Assembly (NCBI GenBank): GCA_963693365.1
Contig: CAVNZM010000008.1
Span: 5,084,001 to 5,148,000, forward strand
Source: Amoebidium appalachense
Lineage: Eukaryota > Ichthyosporea
DNA length: 64,000 bases
Direction of reading: 5' to 3'
Positions 23,120 through 61,518 of the stretch are shown here, piece by piece. Positions within the stretch are counted from its first letter, which is position 1; each line of letters starts with the position of its first letter. The position numbers and the translations under genes were made by a program. The notes under the pieces were generated by a model. It was not told the origin of the DNA and searched no databases. It saw nothing but the letters and a program-made list of their open reading frames with translations.

Positions 23120-24114
23120 CTCCATAATAAGAGTAATGTTTTAAATTTGTGAATATGGGGGGGGGGGGGGGGGGGGGGGGGCTCTATCCCACTAACATGA
23201 TAATAATAGTATTGTTGTAAGTTTGCGAATATACAGACGGGGAAGAACTAGTTCAGTGACATGTTGCTTGTTAACACACGTGTGCCGTATTGTGTAACTG
23301 TCTTTCTCTATCTGCCTGTTTGATTTCCCTCCCTTCTTTCGACATAAGCTGTTTCCATTGCTTCAACCCTGCTTCTTCACCCTCTTTATGGCTACTGTCT
23401 AGTGCCTGTGGGGGCCAGAGCACGTTGTAGAATGCACACCACCTCCTTCTGCTTAAAGACACATTGTGTGCTATCGGTTTTCGCAGTAGTGCTGCACAGC
23501 AACGGGGTGGGTGGTATGTTCATTTTATGTTTCTTTTCCTGGTATTTTCTGTTTCTTTTGGCACACATACACACTTACTCTCTCTCTACCTCTCCCTCTC
23601 TCCCTCCCCCCCCCCCCCCCCCCCTCCCCTCCCTCCCCTCCCCCGGGGATATTTGTACTTCGTAGCCTCTAACCCTTTCTATTCCCTCCCCCATCCCTCC
23701 CCCCCCTCCCCCCCCCCCCCCCCCTCCCTCCCTCCCTTTCTCCCTCCCTCCCTCCCTCCCTTACCTTTGGGGAATGTAGATATCTTCGGAATCTGCTGGT
23801 GTTAAAGCTTGTAGCTGATTGCAAGTGATGTGTATATAGCTAGCTAGATTGATCTTGGTACGTGTGTTGCTATTCCGTCAACGCTCACGGTACGTTTAAC
23901 TGTGTATCTGAAGCCATACCATCACCCCACTAATCATCATGTTTGAATGCTGTTAATTGTGGTAGTGTTGTAGACGTGTGGCCCCCCCTGTGGGTTGGGT
24001 TTTTAAATGAAAATATTAAATGCGGCAGTTGCTGCCTGCAGGATGACACACTTACCTAGATCTCTTTAGAAGTGCGTAGACAACACGACACGGTGAGCTG
24101 TACACAGATGCTGC

Positions 24115-24146
<32 letters not shown>

Positions 24147-24173
24147 CACACACATACACACAGCGTTTTGCCC

Positions 24174-24207
<34 letters not shown>

Positions 24208-24338
24208 TTCCTCCAACGCATCGAATTCGGAATGGCCCATATCAACATCACACACCGGCACCTAATTAATCGATTTCCAGCCACCTTCAGTCTACACCCA
24301 GTCTCAGATATATATATGTATATATATGTATGTGTGTG

Positions 24339-24373
<35 letters not shown>

Positions 24374-24384
24374 GTATGTATATG

Positions 24385-24443
<59 letters not shown>

Positions 24444-25007
24444 CGTTCCCACCACTCCGAGATTCATGATCACGTGCACAGCAACGTGCGGAACACACCC
24501 GCTAGTAGTTGCCGATCGATGCATATGATTGGTCATTGCCTTATGTCCACTAGGTCCTATGTGTAATGCATGACCGGCTCGTACTCCCTCCCCCCCCCCC
24601 CTCCCCCCTCCCCCCCTTCCTCCCCCCCCTTACAGGGGGGCCCACCACATATATGCACCAACCCCTCTTCTCCACCTTCAAGGATTTTTCACACTTATTC
24701 CACTGGCCATGCATCTTTAGTTTTAAAATTTCCAATGTACGTTCAGAAATGGCCGGCCGGCTTTTTAAAGATACGACCGGATCCCTCTCGAGGTAGTGAC
24801 ACTACAGAAGATGCAGGCTGCAAAGAAAGAGTTCAGACCCCCCCCCCCCCCCCCCCCCCCCCACCACCCACCCAACCCACCCAAATAAACACACCCAATA
24901 TTTTTTCTTACTGTAGACACAAATATGCCCAGGCATTCACACGACCATACAGTGTGTTTCCTGCTTACGGCACTTTCCGGAGTCGGAGTCGGAGTCGGAG
25001 GAGGGGA

Positions 25008-25041
<34 letters not shown>

Positions 25042-25342
25042 GGGGGGGGGGGGGGGGACTAACGGTATACAGTGCAAATCGCCAGAGAGGCCAAAACCGA
25101 TTGTGAGGTATCAAAGCCTCTACAAGTATCTGTGGGAAGAGGGGTAATGGGGGAGGGGAGGAGAGAGTGAGAGAGTGAACGAGATACAAACAGAGAGAAA
25201 TACGTAGAGGGAGAGGAAGAGAGAGAGTGAGAGCCTCGGAGAGAGAGAGAGAGAGAGAGAGAGCAAGAGAGAGTGAGTGAGTGAGTGAGAGTCGGAGACA
25301 GAGAGCCTGAAAGAGAGTGAGAGAGAGGGGCAAGGGGGGGCA

Positions 25343-25373
<31 letters not shown>

Positions 25374-26011
25374 GGGGTAAGGGAGGCATATACATGTGCA
25401 TGTTAATGACAGGGACAGGAGAGTGTGGAGGGGGGGGGAGGGGGGAGGGGAGGGGGGGATGTGTGCATGAGTTGGTGGGGAAGGGGGGAAGGGGGGTAGG
25501 GGAGGGGGCACGGTGCATGAGTGGGGCAACGGGGGAGGGGGAGGGGGGTGGGGTCGAAGGTGTGCAGATCGAGTGGGAGGGAAGAGGGGAATGTGTGCAT
25601 GAGTGAGGGGGGGCAGGGGGAAAGGCGGGTGTGCACGAGTTGGGGAGGGGGAGGAAAGCGGGGGGGGTGCACGAGTTGGGGAGGGGAGGGGGGGGATGTG
25701 TGCATGAGTGGGGGGGGAGGGGAGGGGGGGGGGGGGGGGGGGGGGGGAGGTGTATGCATGAGTTGGGGGAGGGAAGGGGAGGGGGGATGTGTGTGCATGA
25801 GTGCCAGTGGTGGGGGGGGGGGGGGGGGGGGGGGGGGAGGGGACTGAGGTCGGGATATGTGTATCGATATCTAGGGTATGTTACATGCATGTAAATGAGA
25901 GATGTGATTCATGCACCTAAACTTAGCGAAGAAAAAAATCTTAAACATCGCTGTTGAGGGCATCCAATTGCACAAACCAAAAGATTTGGCAGTGCCCATT
26001 GTGGCGCGCCC
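23120..26011. other. Gene-free repeat region
   Basis: Holds G-run 23158-23180, CT-rich tracts 23580-23765, (CA)n near 24116-24155, an (AT)n tract at 24308-24440, C-runs 24176-24206 and 24839-24862, G/GA-rich tracts 24998-25057 and 25140-25380, and a G-rich array 25430-25840 with repeated GTGCATGAGT(T)GGGG words. No coding frame apart from repeat translations. Confidence 0.6.
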
Positions 26012-26027
26012 GCGCGCACGTGCACAT

Positions 26028-26651
26028 TTTTTTTATTTTTTTTATCCCGTTTCACTCCCGGCGAGGCACTGCCTCAGGGGAGCTTACCGTCTTCCGCCTA
26101 GACACCAAGGCCTCCTTATAGATAAGGAGGATAAGGAGGCCTTGCTAGACACAGATCGTACACATGATAGCACACTCTAAGTCAGGATTCTAAATGACCC
26201 CAACTGCCACTATTTTTAGTTACGCCTTATCCCACGGTTCTAGCCGGAGCAACGCTAACGCTAGTGGGGAAGTGAGCACAGCTCACTTTAACAACACCAG
26301 CACGGACACATACACAAACATAAAGACTTGAAGGGAATACCCCATGCCCAGGACGCTGATCCGAACCGTGGCCGGTGACTCGGATTGGTCTCCCACTTGA
26401 ACTTTGGGCCGGGATGCATGAGCGGCGCGCCGTCGACGTCAGAGGGCCGGTGTTGTTCGTGACGTCATGTATTGCGGCCGGATGATAACAAATTGGTGGT
26501 GCTGCTTGACGTGGTCTGGGGTGATGGCTTCTAGGGGGCGGCCAGACCTGTGGACCGTCGAGGCAGAACAAAAATCGGAAGTAACCAGGATCGATCCTGC
26601 GACTTAGAGCTTGACAAGCAGAGGTCTTACCATTGCACCAACCCGCCCCCT
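26028..26651 (-). mobile_element. tRNA-derived SINE with target-site duplication
   Basis: On the minus strand the element begins AGGGGGCGGGTTGGTGCAAT, with an A-box-like TTGGTGCAATGGTAAGA and a B-box-like GGATCGATCC about 50 nt apart. It ends in an A-rich tail (plus strand T-run with one A, 26028-26043). A perfect 16-bp direct repeat GCGCGCACGTGCACAT flanks it at 26012-26027 and 26652-26667. An inverted repeat (AAGGCCTCCTTAT / ATAAGGAGGCCTT) at about 26108-26145 lies near the tail. A tRNA-like head, A tail and target-site duplication together indicate retroposition. At about 624 bp it is long for a SINE, so it may contain a fused body. Confidence 0.75.
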
Positions 26652-26747
26652 GCGCGCACGTGCACATGCGTGACGGTGTGATGGTTGCAGTGGTGTTTGT
26701 GGGCACTTCAGCGGTTGTGTAGTGCGGGTAATGGCGGTGTGTGTGTG

Positions 26748-26805
<58 letters not shown>

Positions 26806-26854
26806 CGTGTGTGTGTACGGTGTGTGCGTGTGTGCATGTGTGTGTGTGTGTGTA

Positions 26855-26920
<66 letters not shown>

Positions 26921-26966
26921 TGTATGTGTGTGTAATTGGGGGGGAGCAGGGTAGGCGGTGTAATTG

Positions 26967-27062
26967 CTTTACAGATTGCGAAGTACATATTCACGGCGGG
27001 CAGTACAATGCAGAAGACGTTGTGCACAGAGATAATGCATCATCAGCAGAGCCCATCCTGGG
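26967..27062 (-). repeat. Diverged family A copy
   Basis: Plus strand reads TTACAGATTGCGAAGTACAT, ATTCACGGCGGGCAGTACAA, GCATCATCAGCAGAGCCCAT, matching the antisense form of family A. No host gene is identified here. Confidence 0.6.
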
Positions 27063-27344
27063 AGGAGAGAAGAAGGGGGGGAGGGGGGGGGGGGGGGAGG
27101 GAGGAGGGGGGGGGGGGGGGAGGGGGGAGGGGGGGGGAGGGGGGGTCACGTCAAGACTTGTAACACGACGAAAACGTAAGCCAAACCAAGCTGTTGGCTT
27201 TGTAGACCGGACGAGGCATCCTTTGGACATCAATTAAATTTATCAATATATTCGTACTAATTCTGAATTCTAAATTGGAAACGCAATCAAATCCTTCCGC
27301 TTCAAATATATGTGCACTCTTCCTGATGATAGTCGATCGACCAC

Positions 27345-27820
27345 ACTCACCGTGTGCTATTTGGATATAACGGGGATATACACAACTAGAGGCACAGCAC
27401 GCACCGTGTACTATTTTGATAGAACGGAGATATACACAACTAGTAAGATGCAAGGCTCACCGTGTGCTATTTAGATATAACGGGGCCCGGATATACACAA
27501 CTACTAAGATGCACAGCACCGTCACCATTTGCTATTTAGATATAACGGAGATATACACAACCAAACACACAGTACTCACCGTGTGCTATTTAGATAGAAC
27601 GGGGATATACACAACCAGTCGCACAACACTTGCCATGTGCTGTTTAAATATAACGGGGATATACACTTGGAGATAGACATAATTACGGTGTGTGTTAAAT
27701 ATCACGGAGAACACAAGGGAAGCGTTCAAGCGGTCTAATTATCCCAGAGCAGCCTAACATGGCAGGTAGGGAGCGCCCACCATGTGCTAAACAGATATAA
27801 AACGGAGATATACTATATAG
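27345..27820. repeat. Tandem array of about 58-bp units
   Basis: Six to seven imperfect units, each with CACCGTGTGCTATTTAGATA, TAACGGGGATATACACAACT and a variable link (AAGATGCACAGCA). It decays at both ends. It lies 200-700 bp downstream of the C2H2 gene's stop. Confidence 0.85.
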
Positions 27821-28020
27821 ATTTATTTAAAGAAGGACAGCAATCGCCAGATGCTGTTTAGGCATCCAACCTAGAATACTGTCCCCAAGGATGTTAAATA
27901 AACATTATCATATCAAGATGGGGCACTAAGAATGGAAATAAGCTAAAAGGAAGCAACTTTTTGACTGGAGCCAGCACGTTTGTGTTGCCGAAACCATCGT
28001 CAAATGTGATTGGCCTCAGA

Positions 28021-29606
28021 TCACTCTACATATGTACTCATGCTCGTTAAAGTAGACATTTGGCCAACCCACGTATCCACCAAGTGATGATCCTCACCAG
28101 TACCATCGGTGCTCTCTCCGACCTCCCAACCCGAGCCCCCATTTTCACCAATCAGCGACAGATTCAACCTCTCACTCGCCTGTGAGCTGCCCCACGACAC
28201 ACTATTAGAACTGTTGCTGCACGGGAGGGCCGGAAGCGTGTTCGCTACCGTCGTGTGCAGGGTAGCACAAACACTTTCGTTATCATCACCTTGCGATACA
28301 CCGTTGGTATTATTGAGTCCGAAGAACGCTCTTTCCAGTGGCACGGGTGGCGGCGGCGAACTTAATGAATTCGAAGAGGCACAATGGTGTCTGCCGTCGA
28401 GCTTATGGTTTGTCTGCGCAATTTTTTTTGGAAATTCGTCGTTTTCGGCCGCGTCCACCGGAGATTCCTCTTGTTCGCCAGCGGCAGGCAGAATGTACGG
28501 TGCCGTGTAGTCTTTGTGCCGACGGGCAAAGTATCTCTCCTTGGGCATTTCGATCATGGCGCGTACGTGCTGCGTCCACACGTGTCTCTCCACGTTGTTT
28601 CGTTTGTTCGCAAACGTCGAGCGGCAGTTTGGAAAACCACAACGGTACAATCTCTGTCTCCGCACCGTCCCTACCGGGGATGCGCTCGCACTTAACATGC
28701 TGTCGGCGCCATCTGCGCTGAGAGTCGCCGTGCCGCCGTGTACGGTGCAGAGGGGCGTCTTGTTGTGCGCACATGACTTGTTTTCCGTTGTGTTTTGTAT
28801 GAGCGCCGGTTAGGCGCTCGTGCAAGTAGTGCGGCCTTCTGTGTTGCAACCTCCCTCTCGTCCTCCGACCCGTCCGATATATCATCTTGTTGTTGCTCCT
28901 CGCTATGATTCGAATGTTCCTCTCCATACACATCGTCGGAGATGTTGGTGTCTGTCAGAGAGAGAAGTCGCTCCAAAGGCGCACTTGTGTAGTTTGTTGC
29001 TTGCTGCCCAACTCGGAGGCTATGCAAATGCGTATCTGAGCCGTGCTCCGGTTGTAGGGTTGCATGATATTCGTCCAAAGACGCGCTGCGTGGGCTACTC
29101 TCATCCGAGGAAACAGAAGGATCGCTAGTACCTGCACATGGCGCGGTGTTAAATGAAGGTTCAACCACTGGGTATGTTTGAGATGGGGTTGTACAATGGA
29201 CGCTCGCGTAGTCTGCGCTCGTAAGATTCCAGTCAATAAGTAAAATTTGGCGCAACTTTTCCGGGTCCTGCTTCAACAGGAAGTCGAGCGAGTATTCATC
29301 ATCTTCATGTGCCTGCAAGCCCATCATAGTAACCTCTTCGAAAAAATGGGCAAGTTCGTCCGTCACCGTGGGTGTTTGGGTGTCCTCATTTACGTTATGA
29401 TAACTACTACTGTTATCTGCATAGGCGCCTAGCTCACCGTTTGCATGTGCCAGTTCCATGATGGTGGTATGCTGGTGCACGTGTGGAGTCTTTGTTAGTG
29501 AATTCCGCGGCCGTAGGTGGTTGCAATTGCGGAGAAAGGAATGATTGTGATTTGGCTCTAAGGCAATAGATATATATGCTGGTGAATTCAGAAGCAGGAA
29601 ATGCAA
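28021..29606 (-). CDS. C2H2 zinc-finger protein with one inferred short intron
   Basis: Two frames overlap by 7 nt (ATGTTAA) and must be one gene. A 74-nt intron at 28777-28850 (donor GAG|GTTGCA, branch-like CTAAC, acceptor AACAAG) joins exon 28851-29606 to 28021-28776 in phase. The downstream frame is open well before its own Met. The likely start is the Met at 29459 (MELAHANGELG), giving 454 residues; the longest form starts at 29606. The finger reads YRCGFPNCRSTF then VERHVWTQH, with Cys 249/254 and His 268/273 in the 454-residue numbering; the Cys-to-His spacing is 13, one more than usual. The N-terminal part is acidic (HSEEQQQDDISDGSEDE) and has a helix FLLKQDPEKLRQILL. It is probably a DNA-binding transcription factor; the target is unknown. 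Confidence 0.72.
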
Positions 29607-32559
29607 CGAGTTCGATATGCAGCATGCAATTAGCTAGCCCAAGGCTGCAGAACTTCAAACCAGCCAGCAACGTTAGCTCGCAATTACTATCTATGGTTTG
29701 TTGTAACGAGGACTGCCCTAACATGCCAACGAAGGAGGAAAGCTAGAGGGGATAGCACGGTTTTGGGCGTTACAGATATGAACTCCGGTTGGGGCGACTG
29801 GTGGTGGTGAGGTAGCTAGGTACTGAGCTGTAGAGATTGTGCGTGTGCATGACCACGAGCATGGAGAATTGTGGAGGGCCCAGAGTTTATGCAAACAACT
29901 GGCGCTTTCAATATGCGCATGTGACTAAATTGGTTATAATGCATATAGGTACCGTCAACACAAACTGAGGTGGTTCCCAAACGTAGCAGCACGGTATGAT
30001 TACTAGCTCAGCACGCTTCCCCCCTCCGTGGTTTATTATGCATGCACAAGCTTGCTGGGACGAACATAATTACCGGGATACCGTGGGCTGTGGTCGCGGT
30101 GATTACAGTATGTGATATGGTATGCGCAGAGCCACTCGTGACTCGGGGCAAATTCGGCTGAGTCGTTCCAACCTCTCCACGGCAAGCTTGTCCCCCTTGC
30201 ATAAATATGTTTGGGAGGAGTCGCGGAGGCTGCTGCATGGCTCCTCCCTCACTACACTTGAAAAAATGTTCGACACTACGAAGCTATCCTCTACTTTTAC
30301 TAACCAATATAGATATTTCGATCATAGCCATGCATGAGACACATGGTACACAAGCTGTGCATGCGCATGCAGCGCGTATCAGTGACTGCACAGGGCCGTA
30401 AGAAGGGGTGCACGTGACACGCATGCACTGCGCACGCGGTGTGCAGCGAGTTTCCTGCCCATATAAGGTGCATGGTGCATCTTTCAGAGTCGGGCAAAAA
30501 GTAAACAATGGATTCGCCTGCAGCTCTGGCGGTGCTGCCAGTCTACATCAGAATCAGCGGCCACACAACAAATGCATGCTTTTTCTTGCGTAGAAATATA
30601 CGAAAAATTGATCTAAAAAGAATAATTGTTTTTGACATAACAAGGGATTAATTTCTCAAAGAGCGTCCGTGCGTATGGCAGCCACCGCCAAATCAGAGCC
30701 CAACAAATATTCGCAAAGCCCAAATCTGTTTGCTGCGCTCACTGCTCTTCGCCTATTGGATTCAATTCCACCCAATCATAATCAACAAACAAAATAATTA
30801 TTGATTTGATTGGCTCCTTGACGTTTTGGTGCAAGATGGCGCTGGTTGGACCAGACAGCATCGATCCCGTTTCCGACCCAGTGTCGCAGAAACGAAAAGA
30901 ATATTAATGCCACCACTTTGAAGCTCGAAATTGTTACATAAATGTAACTATAGGAGATTACTTTGATGAGAAAACAGTGTCAATATGCTTTCATAGAGTG
31001 CAAATACCAGCCAATATCTTAGAATCAGGAGCCCTGGTATACATATACGTACAGCCTGAAAAAAGCTTTAAATTTTGCAGCCCCTGATGCGCCGGGCTCG
31101 GTGGGGTGCATGTTGGTACGTACACCGGTAATCCGTGATCCTCCGAGAGAATGCTAGCCGGGCAGATAGCAAGCTAGCAACTTTCGCATGCATGGACAAG
31201 CGGTCTTCAAACACCCGCATCCCCCCCTACCCTAAAAATTAAGAGATAACGCAACTGCTACTATTGATATACCAGGCTGAGCAAACATGATGATGTTACA
31301 GTACACAAACTGTAATGAGAATGGCCGGCGCGGTTTTGCACGCCTTCAACTTTCTTTCGTGCACCAACACTTGTAATAGATGACAAGGTGAAAACACACG
31401 TGCATATTTACGGTATTAAATGGCTAACGGGATCCGGATCCGGAGGGAGGGACGGAGTCACACATGAATTCTGCTGTAAAGCAGATCCCCCCCCCCCCCC
31501 CCCCCCTCCCCCCAACCACCACCACCACCACACCCACCAACCCAATAAAACAAGGTCGAGATATATTAATAGCTCTCCGCAATGTATTATCGCATGCACC
31601 TCGGCACGGACCTGCTTATTTATTGCGAATACATAGTATTACCCTTTTCATACACATTTGCATGCTTTTCGTATTCAATTTGCCGAGCGTTAAAAAATAA
31701 CAAAACACAAAACACACAAAAAAAAAAAAAAAAAAAAAAAAACTTTTATAAGAGCAGTTCCGTTACAAGTCATGCTCACCTAGTAAAAATATTATTAATA
31801 ACCAAGATCGACGGTCAAAACAAAAAGGGCATTACATATTTGTATATGCATATGTGGACGTGTCAGTAGGCACGTGTTAACGTTGTTTCTGTCTTTGCTC
31901 TTGCAGCACACATTGTGAAATTACCAGGCAAGAAATGATTTAGCTTGAGTTCATGCAAAAGTGTTACAGCGCGTGGGGGTGCATACATCCCCCCATTAAC
32001 CCCAAATCTTCCCACGAGACAATTTTGTTTAATCATTGTGCAATCATGCCGGGCCCCGGCCCCCCACACTCAAGCGAATTTTCCACCACACTCCTACTAC
32101 ATCTTAGCTATACCTTCCAAGGCTACCAAAAAAGCCAAAAACAATCACGAGTCAGAAACCAATACCCCATGTAGCCGTCGACATTTCCTAAAATGGCAAC
32201 ACTGCACACAATTGCATGCATATGGACGCCTTCCGCCAAATATTCCCCCCCCCCCCCCCCCCTCCCCCCCCTACCCCCACCCACCCACACACAAGAAAAA
32301 CAAAACAAAAGATAACAAAACAAAACAAAAAAAAACGGCCATAAGTATACCATTCAAAATGCCGTTCATCATTCCTAGCCTCGAGCATGGGAAAACGTCA
32401 TCCCAAAAAAAACCATATTTGGATATCCACATCCTACAAAATTTCCTCATTAGGGAAAAAATGGTGATAAAAAAAACTGGCATTCTTGGATTTCTAAATT
32501 TAGGCAACACCCCAATTAGGTCCATAACAATAACCACCATGCAATTAAGGATACCTCCA
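29607..32559. other. Intergenic, no gene confidently called
   Basis: Unusually free of long tracts compared with the rest of the window. At 30823-30850 a CCAAT-rich stretch (GATTGGCTCC) leads into GTGCAAGATGGCGCTGG, a YY1-like start context opening a 22-codon frame that could be a first exon. A SRP-like segment lies at 31091-31165. C-runs occur at 31488-31506 and 32246-32262, and an A-run at 31718-31742. Confidence 0.5.
31091..31165 (+). ncRNA. Possible SRP RNA (7SL) Alu-domain-like sequence
   Basis: GCCGGGCTCGGTGGGGTGCA, then CCGGTAATCC and CCTCCGAGAG, follow the order of the SRP Alu domain (GCCGGGC, GGTG loop, TGTAATCC, CGGGAG). No S-domain motif is seen downstream. It may be a fragment, a 7SL-derived repeat, or chance. 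Confidence 0.25.
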
Positions 32560-32895
32560 CCTTTCAAATTAGGGCATCCACCACCTCCACCTTCCATATT
32601 TAGGTAACCCCCCCCCTCCAAAAAAGGGCATCAAAAACCATCATCTTCCATATTTGGGTACTCACCACCTCCACCTTCTATATTTAGGCACCCACCACCA
32701 CCACTTTCCATATCTGGGTACCCACCACTACCATTTTCCAAATAAAAGCAACCAGACATCCACCTTCCATATTTGGGCACCCACACCTCCACCTTCCATA
32801 TTAAGCACCCAAAAACCTCCATCTTCCATATTTAGGCACCCACCACCTCCACTTTCCATATTTAGGCACTCACCACCTCCACCTTCCATATTTGG
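32560..32895. repeat. Tandem array of about 33-bp units next to the KDM3 stop codon
   Basis: About ten imperfect copies of CCACCTTCCATATTTGGGCA plus CCCACCACCT. The last unit ends a few bases from the stop at 32902, so it probably forms the start of the 3' UTR. Confidence 0.85.
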
Positions 32896-32901
32896 GGACC
32901 C

Positions 32902-60159
<27,258 letters not shown>

Positions 60160-61428
60160 CTTTCCTGCTCCTGAGCACCTTTGTGCTTGAAGCACTACAC
60201 TGAAAAAACGGACTAGAACCGACTAGAATCTCCCACAGCCTAACTATTAATTCATAACCCTACCCTCTACTGAGTTAGATGACACTTGAGCAATTTTGGG
60301 TCTACGCCGACCTTCCAGCCAGCCGGCCTGCCATTTTAAAAAATTCACTGTGTGCACTTTTACTAAAAGTGTTCGCCGTTTGGGTTGGTTGTCTGAGGGG
60401 TTGGTGGTGAACGAGGTTGGGTTGGGCGTGCATGTACTTTTACTTAAAACGGCTTTCTTGCTGCAAGAGCCAATAGTACGCTACATGCAAAACAATAAGA
60501 AGAAGAATTTGTTTTTCTTCGCCTACATTCCATGAACCTGTGTTCGACTGGAAAGGGGTAGGTTGTGCAACCGTGCGCACTGTTGGTGCCAACCGCACTG
60601 AGCGCCACAGAGCTGCGCCACAGTGCTTCGCTTCTAGAAGAGCCACCTTCCATACATAGTAATGTGTCAATCAGGCTTATGATTGGATACCGGAACACCA
60701 ATTACGTCACTTGACAAGTCTGACCGTCCGGCCGGTCGCGTCGGCGTCAGAGACTGGAGTCTCTGTCCAACCGACACTGACACCAAAACACATGCTTTGG
60801 CTCAGTATGCCCACACTGTAGTATTAGAATATATTTGTGTATGCCGATAGCTCGAGTGTGTCCGAAGAAACAGCCGAGGTGCGGCCTTTGTTCGCGCGTT
60901 TTTTCCCGAGAAAGCCAACCCCTCCTCCGCCCGACCCCCTCCCCCCGGCCCCCTCGAGCCCTCTTCCCCCCCCCCGGCCCCCCCCTCTGCCCCCGCTTCA
61001 AGGTCTCCCCTCCCTACCCCCCCCCCCCTCCTCCCCGTCATGCCCCCTCCTTCCCCCCCCCCCTCCCCCCCCCCCCCCCCCCCCCGGCACGCTCCCCCCT
61101 CCCTCCCTCTTCCTACCCCCCTCCCCCCCCGGGAGTGCCACTGCGGGCCTACCCCTGCCTGCCTTGCATCCGTGCAACTACTCGATCGCCTCCCCCCCCC
61201 CCCCCCCCCCCCCCCCCACACACACGAAACACACACACACGCGCCCGCACGCCCACGCACACACACAGACACACACGCACACACACACACACACATACAC
61301 ACACGCACACACACACACCCGTGCAGACAAACACACAAAAGAAACCACCCCACCCACTGATCGGTAACTCAACATCATCTCCACCACGCGCACACAAGCA
61401 CATGTGCACACACACACACACACACACG

Positions 61429-61518
<90 letters not shown>

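Noticed and set aside
24308-24440. (AT)n tract as a replication origin or cruciform
   Set aside because: A plain dinucleotide microsatellite; nothing around it supports an origin.
26575-26651. tRNA gene
   Set aside because: A and B boxes are present, but the anticodon and acceptor stems do not pair; it is the head of a SINE.
28403-28933. 176-residue minus-strand frame over the C2H2 gene
   Set aside because: A shadow frame of the C2H2 coding sequence in another phase.
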